Shown here: piece after piece, positions 14,619 to 22,462 of the stretch | Position numbering within the stretch: the stretch's first letter is position 1 | Layout of the letters: each line of letters opens with the position of its first letter | Source: VBAS01 sp035318985 | GTDB taxonomy: Bacteria > Bacteroidota > Bacteroidia > Chitinophagales > Chitinophagaceae | Length of the DNA: 26,044 nucleotides | Direction: 5' to 3' | NCBI GenBank assembly: GCA_035318985.1 | Contig: DATHDP010000111.1 | Span: forward strand, 1 to 26,044 | Notes under the pieces: model-generated | Told to the model about the DNA's origin: nothing | Database searches by the model: none | Seen by the model: the letters and a program-made list of their open reading frames with translations, nothing else | Made by a program: the position numbers and the translations under genes

Positions 14619-16663
14619 TGATCGTTTCTTTTATAAATAAGCAATCCAGCGGTTTCGGTCAGTTTTGTCATACAGCGAATCTCAAGATCCTGAGGCTTAT
14701 AATCAAAAACAAAATATTTTACTTTCAATTGTTTTAATCTTGGTGAGCATGGATCCATGAAGATTGTATAGCCATCATTAAAGGTCTGCCTAAAAATTAT
14801 GCTATCCTTGCCGTCAATATACATTCCCATTGTAATCCAGGCATACCTGTTATAGATAGAGTCATTTTTTCTTCTCGGATCAAGAATGTGCATTTGTTCA
14901 AGTGGAGGTACATACTTTACGCCATTAAGTATATTGCCCCCGGCTGCTTTTACAAGATTAGCCAATCGGTTATTGCCAAACAATGCCCAGCCTGCTTCGG
15001 GATCTTTTTTATGAATTTCTTTAGCGGCCTGGGTCAATGGATTTTCTATTACGGGTGAAAGCCCTTTTGTTAGTGGGTTAACACCAGCTTCTGAAATGAT
15101 CATAATAGCGAGTATGATATATAATGCGGGTTTTGCAAGGCGAAAATCTTTAAAACGTGTAAGTAAATAAGCGATGGTTACCAATAGAGTTGAAATTGCA
15201 ATCTGAGAAGTAGTAAAAAAGTTGTCGGTAGACTTATTAATATGTGAGCTCACAATCATCATAAATATTAAAGTTGTTACAGCCAATATGCTAAACTCAA
15301 TCCAGGAAAAACTGCTTTTTTTATTTTCAATTTTTTTACTTCCAATATAACAGATAAGAAGCATGCAATTACCAATTCCAATAACAGGTAGTGTTCGGAA
15401 ATCTGGTGACATTGAAAGCAATGTGATCTTGCTTAAAAAAGGAGGGAAGCCTGCTAAAACATATATGAGAGTGAATATGACAAAAATCGACATTGATAAA
15501 AGCAAGCCGTCAATTTTTTTATATTTAAAATAATAAAAAAATAAAGAATAAAAGACAATAGGGAAAAACATCAAAGCTCCGCTTGCTTCGCAAATGTTTT
15601 GCCATTGTTTTGGCGTATGATCATCTGACATAAACATGCTGAAAAAATCAGCAAATAATTTTCCATTGTTCAAATTTCCGCCTGTTGAAAATCTTCTTCC
15701 GGGGTAAACCGTATTCAGCATCATAGAAAAAGTATCCTTTGCAATTTGATAATAATGGAATAAAATGATCCCAAGTAGAATAAAAGCGATACTCATTATT
15801 AAAGTCTTCGCCTGCCATCGGTTTTTAATCAACTCAAATTTCTTTTCTCTAATAAGATAACCAACCAGTATAGTAAAATATAAATAGATGAGTGGAACCT
15901 GGAAGGCTGGGTACAAAAAGGCAAAAAAACTGAAAATGCAAATAATTAATACGAGAGAAGAAACGATTAAGGATAATGTTTTTTTAGAATACAATAGATA
16001 AATAAATCCTACTAACATGCCATTCAGATAGATCATAAATGTGCTGATAGTGTATGACCACCATTGGATTCCTGGTGCTAAAAAGATAAAGAATGTACCG
16101 AATAACGAAAGCCAGAAATTATTTTTTGTTAAGAGCATGAAGAGCAGAAACGTGCTAACGAGAAAAAAGAAAATATTGAAATTCCAGGAAAACGCAAAGG
16201 CAGTTTCTACATCAAAAATAAAATAAGGCCAAACCGAAGGCCGGAGAATAGAACTAATGTCCTTTATCGGAAGGCCGAAAACAACAGAAGAATTTCCGCC
16301 GCCGTTAGCTTCATTCTTTATCGGTAAACCCGCTTCGTACTGGCCTATTACAGCAGAAGATGTTATCATCCACTCATCCATCCTGATAAATCTTGGTTTG
16401 CCGGCAAGGACAGATTCGGATTTTTCCATCCCAAAAAACAGATCCCAATTAGCAATATTTGAAGTATGAATTTTTAGGGAACTAAAAATGAGGTATGCGG
16501 ATAGTAAAATGAGAAGGAATATTTTAGTTTTTCTATCAAATAAAATAAGAGTGCTGGCTGTTTGTAGCTTTGCAGGGCCTTGTACTTGGGCTGTTTTGCT
16601 TTCAGAAGATCTTTCTGGTACGGGACTGTTGATCTTCTTTTTTATTTTGTATTTTTTCGACAT
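14615..16663 (-). CDS. Large GT-C-like membrane protein, first gene of the minus-strand run
   Basis: 682 residues with a Lys-rich start (MSKKYKIKKK), about twelve membrane helices between 46 and 545, and a soluble periplasmic tail of about 130 residues. The first loop has R-M-D-E-W-M-I-T-S-S (95-104). D96-E97 would be the GT-C acidic pair, and R-x-D-E-W is recurrent in a set of uncharacterised bacterial GT-C-like membrane proteins often annotated YfhO- or GtrII-like. It is translationally coupled (ATGA overlap) to the GtrB-like GT2, a pairing that fits 'donor maker plus user', as in phage-type gtrB-gtr modules. A polymerase (Wzy-like) role is an alternative I consider less likely because of the DE loop. 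Not recognised as a named gene. Confidence 0.72.
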   Translation of the reverse strand: MSKKYKIKKKINSPVPERSSESKTAQVQGPAKLQTASTLILFDRKTKIFLLILLSAYLIFSSLKIHTSNIANWDLFFGMEKSESVLAGKPRFIRMDEWMITSSAVIGQYEAGLPIKNEANGGGNSSVVFGLPIKDISSILRPSVWPYFIFDVETAFAFSWNFNIFFFLVSTFLLFMLLTKNNFWLSLFGTFFIFLAPGIQWWSYTISTFMIYLNGMLVGFIYLLYSKKTLSLIVSSLVLIICIFSFFAFLYPAFQVPLIYLYFTILVGYLIREKKFELIKNRWQAKTLIMSIAFILLGIILFHYYQIAKDTFSMMLNTVYPGRRFSTGGNLNNGKLFADFFSMFMSDDHTPKQWQNICEASGALMFFPIVFYSLFFYYFKYKKIDGLLLSMSIFVIFTLIYVLAGFPPFLSKITLLSMSPDFRTLPVIGIGNCMLLICYIGSKKIENKKSSFSWIEFSILAVTTLIFMMIVSSHINKSTDNFFTTSQIAISTLLVTIAYLLTRFKDFRLAKPALYIILAIMIISEAGVNPLTKGLSPVIENPLTQAAKEIHKKDPEAGWALFGNNRLANLVKAAGGNILNGVKYVPPLEQMHILDPRRKNDSIYNRYAWITMGMYIDGKDSIIFRQTFNDGYTIFMDPCSPRLKQLKVKYFVFDYKPQDLEIRCMTKLTETAGLLIYKRNDQ

Positions 16664-16722
16664 CCTTTCTTCAAATTTTTAATGGAGTATTTCATGGATA
16701 GGATGTTAGATTTTGAGGCGGT

Positions 16723-16751
16723 AAAATATAAAAGATTCAGCAAAGCTGCAA
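16723..16751 (-). promoter_or_regulatory. Putative promoter of the nine-gene minus-strand run
   Basis: On the minus strand TTG (16751-16749), 18 bases, then TATATTTT (16730-16723), about 60 bases before the ATG at 16663. The spacer length and the 12-mer CTTTTATATTTT match the element at 7999-8027 exactly, which makes chance less likely. It is close to the Bacteroidota -33/-7 consensus TTG / TAnnTTTG. Confidence 0.45.
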
Positions 16752-16823
16752 ATGAGGGTGGAAGGGAAGATGGCTAGTTAGCAGCTTAACACTAAAGCAA
16801 TTATGTTAATCCGTCATATTTAT

Positions 16824-16853
16824 TTAATTTGGGATTTTAGAGAATGATTCTCT
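16824..16853 (+). promoter_or_regulatory. 15-nt palindrome beside a weak -7 box, ahead of TMTC-B
   Basis: AGAGAAT-G-ATTCTCT (16839-16853) is a perfect odd-length palindrome ending 12 bp before the TMTC-B start codon. Just upstream, TTAATTTG (16824-16831) matches the -7 box TAnnTTTG except at its second base and would start transcription at about the first base of the palindrome. No TTG is found at the right distance. The palindrome could be an operator or a small 5'-UTR hairpin that masks the start. Confidence 0.4.
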
Positions 16854-16865
16854 TATTGAACCATT

Positions 16866-18704
16866 ATGGCAAATAAAAAGCTACCAAAGTCGAAAAGAAC
16901 TAGTTCAAGCTCACCAGCACCGAAAAAGAAGGCAAAAGAGAAAAGAGATTACTCTTTGCTGCCATGGTTTTTTTTAGTGGCTGTGCTTACTGCGGTTTGC
17001 TTATGGCCCATGCTAAAAAATGAATTTACAAATTGGGATGATGAATTTTATGTAGTAAACAATCAGCTTCTTCGCGGACCTGACTGGAAAGGCATTTTTT
17101 CAAAGCAGGTATTAGGCAATTATCACCCGCTTACCATTCTCAGTTATGCTTTTAATTTTGCTATTTCCAGGCTTGATCCCTTCTCTTATCTTTTAGTGAA
17201 TTATTTATTTCATATCGCCAATACACTGCTGGTATTTTATTTTATCTGGAATATATCGGGGAAAAACAAATTCATTGCTGCATTTGTTGCGCTTGTTTTT
17301 GGCATTCATCCAATGCATGTGGAATCGGTAGCATGGGTGGCGGAAAGAAAGGATGTACTGTATACATTCTTTTTTCTTTTTTCATTGATACAATACTGGG
17401 TCTTTTTAACTAAGGAGAAAAAGAAAAATCTTGTTTTTTGTTTTTTATTTTTTGTTTTATCGCTTTTATCAAAGCCGGCAGCGATCGTTTTACCTTTTGT
17501 TCTTTTTTTACTTGATTATTGGTATGGACAAAGCCTTAAAAAAAATCTTGTATTTAAAATACCATTCTTTGCACTTTCAATTGTATTTGGAATAATAACA
17601 GTAAGTATTCAAAGCTCATCGGCCATGGCGGGATTGAGTACCTTTTCGATCATTGATCGATTGTTTTTTGCCTCTTATGTATTAATGACTTATTTCGTTC
17701 GCTTCTTTGTTCCTTATCCCTTGTCTGCTTTTCACCCATTCCCAATAACAAATTTTGCCGGATGGTCGATCTACCTTTCACCCATATTTGTTATTGCATT
17801 ATTGATTGCCTTGTGGTTTTTGCGTAAAAATAAAATTGTAGTTTTTGGAATATTTTTTTATGTAATTAACCTGTTACTTGTTCTCCAAATTATTTCTATA
17901 GGTCTTACGATCGTGTCTGAAAGATATACGTATGTGCCCTATATAGGTCTTGCATTTATGTTCGCCATGTTGGTAAATCGTATAAAATTTATTCCGCAAA
18001 AAGTTTCCTTAGCCCTTGGGGCTGTATTTATCATTGCATTTGGGGTCATTACTTTTCAGCGTACGAAAGTTTGGAAGAACAGTGGCACACTATGGACAGA
18101 TGCTTTGAAGACTCATCCCCGGGCTCCTTATGCAAGAACGAACAGGGCAAATTATCTTTCAAAACTTGCGATACGTCCCGATCAAAAACCATTTGCGGAT
18201 AGCATTTATAAAATTGCCTTTGAAGATTGTGCAATTGCATTATCGGTAAGACCTAATCATGCACCGGCATTTGAATACCGCGGATTGATGTATTCAGACA
18301 GACAACAATTCAAGGAAGCATTGGCTGACGCAAATGAGCTTATCCGGTTAAAACCGAATTATCGTATCGGATATGATTTGAGAGCAACCTGTTATTATAA
18401 ACTGAATGAACCGGAAAAAGCATTAGCCGATTATACTAAATGTGTGGAGATAAAACCTGATGATCATCGTTCTATTAATAACCTTGGGTCCATTTATATG
18501 AATTCGTTTAAAAAATACAATGAAGCTCTCAATGAATTTAATATTGCTATTAATTTAAACCCGCAGGCTAGCTATATTCTTAACCGCTCTATTTGTTATT
18601 ATAAAATGGGTAACATGCAGAAGGCCAAAGAAGATGCATTGAGAGCAAGTCAAGGAGGCGCTGTGATCCCTGATAATTACAAATCCTTGTTGCAATTAAA
18701 ATAA
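16866..18704 (+). CDS. TMTC-B: GT-C membrane glycosyltransferase-like protein with TPRs
   Basis: 612 residues. A basic Lys/Ser-rich cytoplasmic tail (1-32) precedes about ten membrane helices (33-400). First-loop motif N-W-D-D-E at 56-60, N-Y-H-P-L-T at 85-90, H-P-M-H-V-E-S-V-A-W at 148-157 followed by V-A-E-R-K-D (158-163), then L-S-K-P-A-A and S-E-R-Y-T-Y-V-P-Y-I-G. These parallel the W-D-D, P-L-T and H-P-x-H-x-E-A-V-A loops of eukaryotic TMTC O-mannosyltransferases (GT105). From about 400 onward lie irregular and regular TPRs, and the protein ends in I-P-D-N-Y-K-S-L-L-Q-L. It is the first of three co-oriented paralogues, 15 bp from the next, and divergent from the minus-strand run. Predicted to transfer a sugar from a polyprenyl-phosphate donor on the periplasmic side; acceptor unknown. 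Confidence 0.85.
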   Translation: MANKKLPKSKRTSSSSPAPKKKAKEKRDYSLLPWFFLVAVLTAVCLWPMLKNEFTNWDDEFYVVNNQLLRGPDWKGIFSKQVLGNYHPLTILSYAFNFAISRLDPFSYLLVNYLFHIANTLLVFYFIWNISGKNKFIAAFVALVFGIHPMHVESVAWVAERKDVLYTFFFLFSLIQYWVFLTKEKKKNLVFCFLFFVLSLLSKPAAIVLPFVLFLLDYWYGQSLKKNLVFKIPFFALSIVFGIITVSIQSSSAMAGLSTFSIIDRLFFASYVLMTYFVRFFVPYPLSAFHPFPITNFAGWSIYLSPIFVIALLIALWFLRKNKIVVFGIFFYVINLLLVLQIISIGLTIVSERYTYVPYIGLAFMFAMLVNRIKFIPQKVSLALGAVFIIAFGVITFQRTKVWKNSGTLWTDALKTHPRAPYARTNRANYLSKLAIRPDQKPFADSIYKIAFEDCAIALSVRPNHAPAFEYRGLMYSDRQQFKEALADANELIRLKPNYRIGYDLRATCYYKLNEPEKALADYTKCVEIKPDDHRSINNLGSIYMNSFKKYNEALNEFNIAINLNPQASYILNRSICYYKMGNMQKAKEDALRASQGGAVIPDNYKSLLQLK

Positions 18705-18719
18705 GCTGATCGACTCTCA

Positions 18720-20561
18720 ATGAAAAAGAAGTCTAAAATAAAGATAAAGGGTAAGACAAATCAGGCTGAAATAAAAAATGAAAACTTGAAACCCTCAAGG
18801 GATAGATCTTTTTCTTTATGGCTATTTGGCGTTTTGGTAATTACGGGTATCTGTCTTCTTCCAATGTTCAATAATGGCTTTACTAACTGGGATGATGATG
18901 TTTATGTCATTAATAATTTAGTAATAAAAACACCGGATTGGAAAACTATTTTTTTCAAGCCATCTGCTTATAATTATCATCCTCTTACTATGCTGACACT
19001 TGCATTTAACTATGCAATTTCAGGTCTGGATCCGTTCTCATATCATCTTGTCAACTGGTTGCTTCATATTCTTAATACAGCGTTGGTATTTCTTTTTATT
19101 TATAAAATTTCAGGAAGAAGAACTTTTGTTGCAGCATTTGCTTCACTCATTTTTGGTATACATCCGATGCATATAGAATCTGTAGCGTGGATATCGGAAA
19201 GGAAAGATGTTTTATATGCCTGTTTTTTTCTGCTTGCATTGCTTCAATACTGGAGTTTTCTTGAAACGGATAAACGTCCGAAACTTTTATATTGTTTTAT
19301 ATTTTTCATTTTATCGCTTTTGTCGAAACCAGCAGCGATAATTTTACCAGTTGTATTACTCTTGCTTGATTATTGGTATGGCAGTTCTTTTACCTGGAAA
19401 GTATGGGCTGAGAAAATCCCTTTTTTCATATTCTCATTGCTTTTGGGGTTTATTACAATAAAAGTACAATCGGCTGAGGCTATTGTGGGATTTGATATTT
19501 ATCCCTTGTGGACACGTTTCTTTTTTGCCTGCTATACGGTCATGATCTATACAGCAAGATTCTTTGTTCCTTATCCGCTTTCTGCATTTCATCCTTATCC
19601 TTCTGTTGATGCACTTGGATTGCCCGTGCTGTTGTCGCCGATATTTATTATTGCCCTGCTGGTCCTTATATGGTTAAAAAGAAAAGATAAACTGGTTGTT
19701 TTTTCCTTATTGTTTTTTATTGTAAATCTTTTGCTCGTAATGCAATTCATATCTATTGGACTTACTATTGTTTCTGAAAGATATACGTACGTTTCTTATA
19801 TCGGATTATCTTTTTTGATAGGGATGTGGTTAAATAAATATCTCGATTCAAGGTCAGGCTCATTTATAAAAATGATCCCTTTTATCGTTGGAATTATTTA
19901 TGGTTTTATCTCATTCCAAAGAACAAAAGTGTGGAAAGATGGAGATACATTATGGGCAGATGTGGTGAAGCATTATCCGGATGCTGCAACGCCAAGATCA
20001 AATCATGCCGATTATCTTAGAAAAATGGCGGGATTACCGGCATATAACTCCCAGAAAGACGAATTGTTGCGCAAGGCATTAGAAGAATCCAGTATGGCAA
20101 TAAAATTGAAACCCACTCATGTTAAAGCGTATGTAAATCGCCAAAACATTTACCTGGTGCTTGGGAAGGATTCCTTAGCCATGGCCGATGCAGAAACTTT
20201 ACTTAAGTTAGAGCCATCCAACAGCCAGGCATTTTATACTAAAGGATTTGCTTATATGCGATTTGATCGGGAGGATAGCTCTTTGTTCTGGTTTAATAAA
20301 AGCATCGAAAAAGATCCCAATGCAGATTTTGTTTTGAATAGCCGGGGAACTCTTTTGTTTAATAAATTTAAACGTTATAATGAAGCCATAGCTGATTTTA
20401 CGAGAGCAATCGAATTAAATCCCAAAGGAGAATATTTCTATAACCGGTCGAATTGTTATTTTAGGATGGGAGATATTGTAAAAGCGAAATCAGATGCGTT
20501 AATTGCTTTGCAGAAGGGATATATAATTCCCGACGCCTATAGGAGTAGTTTACAACTATGA
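18720..20561 (+). CDS. TMTC-C: GT-C membrane glycosyltransferase-like protein with TPRs
   Basis: 613 residues, collinear with TMTC-B with almost no gaps across the membrane half: N-W-D-D-D at 56-60, N-Y-H-P-L-T at 85-90, H-P-M-H-I-E-S-V-A-W at 148-157, I-S-E-R-K-D at 158-163. The TPR half is more diverged, while the last TPR and the C-terminus (I-P-D-A-Y-R-S-S-L-Q-L) are kept. The N-terminal tail is again Lys-rich (MKKKSKIKIKGK). It lies 15 bp after TMTC-B, so the pair is certainly in one transcript. Greater divergence in the TPRs than in the membrane half fits paralogues sharing one donor but selecting different acceptors; that reading is inference. Confidence 0.85.
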   Translation: MKKKSKIKIKGKTNQAEIKNENLKPSRDRSFSLWLFGVLVITGICLLPMFNNGFTNWDDDVYVINNLVIKTPDWKTIFFKPSAYNYHPLTMLTLAFNYAISGLDPFSYHLVNWLLHILNTALVFLFIYKISGRRTFVAAFASLIFGIHPMHIESVAWISERKDVLYACFFLLALLQYWSFLETDKRPKLLYCFIFFILSLLSKPAAIILPVVLLLLDYWYGSSFTWKVWAEKIPFFIFSLLLGFITIKVQSAEAIVGFDIYPLWTRFFFACYTVMIYTARFFVPYPLSAFHPYPSVDALGLPVLLSPIFIIALLVLIWLKRKDKLVVFSLLFFIVNLLLVMQFISIGLTIVSERYTYVSYIGLSFLIGMWLNKYLDSRSGSFIKMIPFIVGIIYGFISFQRTKVWKDGDTLWADVVKHYPDAATPRSNHADYLRKMAGLPAYNSQKDELLRKALEESSMAIKLKPTHVKAYVNRQNIYLVLGKDSLAMADAETLLKLEPSNSQAFYTKGFAYMRFDREDSSLFWFNKSIEKDPNADFVLNSRGTLLFNKFKRYNEAIADFTRAIELNPKGEYFYNRSNCYFRMGDIVKAKSDALIALQKGYIIPDAYRSSLQL

Positions 20562-20613
20562 ATTATCGAAGCTTTGCTCTAATTGGCTATTGAGAAAAAA
20601 TAAAATTTCTTAG

Positions 20614-22461
20614 ATGAGTAAAAAGAAGAAGATCAAACCAGCAAAAGCCGGACATGTGCAGTCCAAATCAGCAAACAAACCTGTCAACACAAAAGAAAAA
20701 GGTAAAATATTGCTGTTGTGGTTATTGCCCATTTTATTATTTACAGGTATTTGTTTTTTCCCGATGCTAAAAAACCAACTTACAAATTGGGATGATGAAT
20801 ATTATGTTGTTCAAAATGCATTGTTGCGTGGGCCTGATTGGACAGGGATTTTCAGTAAACCTATTGTTTCAAATTATCATCCAATTACAATTGCAACCCT
20901 CGCTGCAAACTATTCAATGACTGGACTAGATGCGTCTTCATATCTTATTACAAACTTATTATTACATCTTATAAATACCGGGCTTGTTTTTTATTTTATC
21001 TGGTTAATATCCGGGAAAAAATTATGGGCAGCTGCATTCACTGCCATTGTTTTTGGCATTCACCCCATGCACGTAGAATCAGTGGCATGGGTATCGGAGC
21101 GCAAAGATGTATTATACACTTTGTTCTTTTTGATCTCATTAATTCAATACTGGCGTTTCCTTGTCACATCAAAAAGTAAATATCTTATTTATTGCTTTTT
21201 ATTTTTTGCATTATCCCTGTTATCAAAACCAGCTGCGATCATTTTACCTTTTGTGCTTGTTTTACTTGATTACTGGTATGGCAGGCCAATTGGAAAAAGA
21301 AGCATATTTGAAAAGATCCCCTTTTTATTTTTAGCACTTGTATTCGCGGTGATCACTGTAAAACTCCAATCGAAGACTGCTATTGCTAGCCTGGATTTTT
21401 ACCCTCTGTGGAGCCGTTTCTTTTTTGCTACTTATACTAGTATGATGTACATCATTCGTTTTTTTGTGCCATATCCATTATCAACATTTCATCCGTTCCC
21501 TGCAACAAAAACTCTTGGATGGCCTATTATGTTGTCGCCATTGTTCATGGTGGCGTTGTTAACTCTTATTTGGTTTAAAAGAAAAAATAAACTCCTTGTG
21601 TTTTCCTTTTTCTTTTTTATGATCAACCTTGCACTGGTATTACAAATTGTATCTATCGGGGGCACCTTGCTTGCAGAAAGGTATACTTATGTTCCTTATA
21701 TCGGGATAGGTTTCTTTATTGGAATGATGCTCGATAAATATTCTGCAACGATCAATAAATCATTATTATGGGGGGTATCAGGCACCGTGGTATTGGTATT
21801 TGGCATTATTACTTTTCAGCGAACAAAAGTTTGGAAAGACAGTGATACACTTTGGACAAATGTGTTGGAGCATTTCCCCAACTCATCGGTACCACGAACA
21901 AATCGTGCAAATTATCTGATACGAATTTCTTCTGCACCGGAAAACAAGGGAAGGCAAGATGAGCTATTGCAAAGAGCTTTAGAGGATTGTAATGAAGCTT
22001 TAAAAGTGCCATTAAATCACGCAAAGGCCTACGAGAACAGGCAGAATATTTATTTACGCTTGAAGAAAGATTCATTGGCTTTGTCAGATGCAAATTCATT
22101 AATAAATCTGGAACCAGGGAACCGCTTAGGGTGGTATACGAAAGGTGTCGCTTATCAACGATTGAATATCCCTGATTCTGCATTAAAATACTTTAATAAA
22201 TGTCTCGAAATAAATCCAAATACCGATTTTGCTCTTAATAACCGGGGAAGTCTTTTATTTAATTATTATAAAAAATATAATGAAGCAATGGCTGATTTTA
22301 CAAAGGCCATCCAGATAAATCCACAAGGAGATTATTATCTTAACCGGTCATATTGCTACTATCAATTAGGACAGGTTGATCTAGCGAAAGCTGATGTACG
22401 AGTAGCAATTCAAAAAAATATCGCTATTCCTGATAATTACAAACAACTATTAAAACTTTGA
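20614..22461 (+). CDS. TMTC-D: GT-C membrane glycosyltransferase-like protein with TPRs
   Basis: 615 residues, third tandem copy. Lys-rich start (MSKKKKIKPAK), N-W-D-D-E at 58-62 (two residues later than in B and C because the tail is longer), N-Y-H-P-I-T, H-P-M-H-V-E-S-V-A-W-V-S-E-R-K-D, L-S-K-P-A-A and A-E-R-Y-T-Y-V-P-Y-I-G. The TPR half ends in I-P-D-N-Y-K-Q-L-L-K-L. Membrane-half motifs are nearer to B and C than to A or E, so B, C and D arose by local tandem duplication. The 52-bp gap after TMTC-C shows no terminator. Its TGA is one base from the stop codon of TMTC-E on the other strand. Confidence 0.85.
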   Translation: MSKKKKIKPAKAGHVQSKSANKPVNTKEKGKILLLWLLPILLFTGICFFPMLKNQLTNWDDEYYVVQNALLRGPDWTGIFSKPIVSNYHPITIATLAANYSMTGLDASSYLITNLLLHLINTGLVFYFIWLISGKKLWAAAFTAIVFGIHPMHVESVAWVSERKDVLYTLFFLISLIQYWRFLVTSKSKYLIYCFLFFALSLLSKPAAIILPFVLVLLDYWYGRPIGKRSIFEKIPFLFLALVFAVITVKLQSKTAIASLDFYPLWSRFFFATYTSMMYIIRFFVPYPLSTFHPFPATKTLGWPIMLSPLFMVALLTLIWFKRKNKLLVFSFFFFMINLALVLQIVSIGGTLLAERYTYVPYIGIGFFIGMMLDKYSATINKSLLWGVSGTVVLVFGIITFQRTKVWKDSDTLWTNVLEHFPNSSVPRTNRANYLIRISSAPENKGRQDELLQRALEDCNEALKVPLNHAKAYENRQNIYLRLKKDSLALSDANSLINLEPGNRLGWYTKGVAYQRLNIPDSALKYFNKCLEINPNTDFALNNRGSLLFNYYKKYNEAMADFTKAIQINPQGDYYLNRSYCYYQLGQVDLAKADVRVAIQKNIAIPDNYKQLLKL

Positions 22462-22462
22462 T

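Noticed and set aside
5176..16663. Reading the minus-strand run as a standard O-antigen or capsule cluster
   Set aside because: No Wzx flippase, Wzy polymerase, Wzz, ABC exporter or initiating phosphoglycosyl transferase is visible. It could still be part of one if those genes lie elsewhere.
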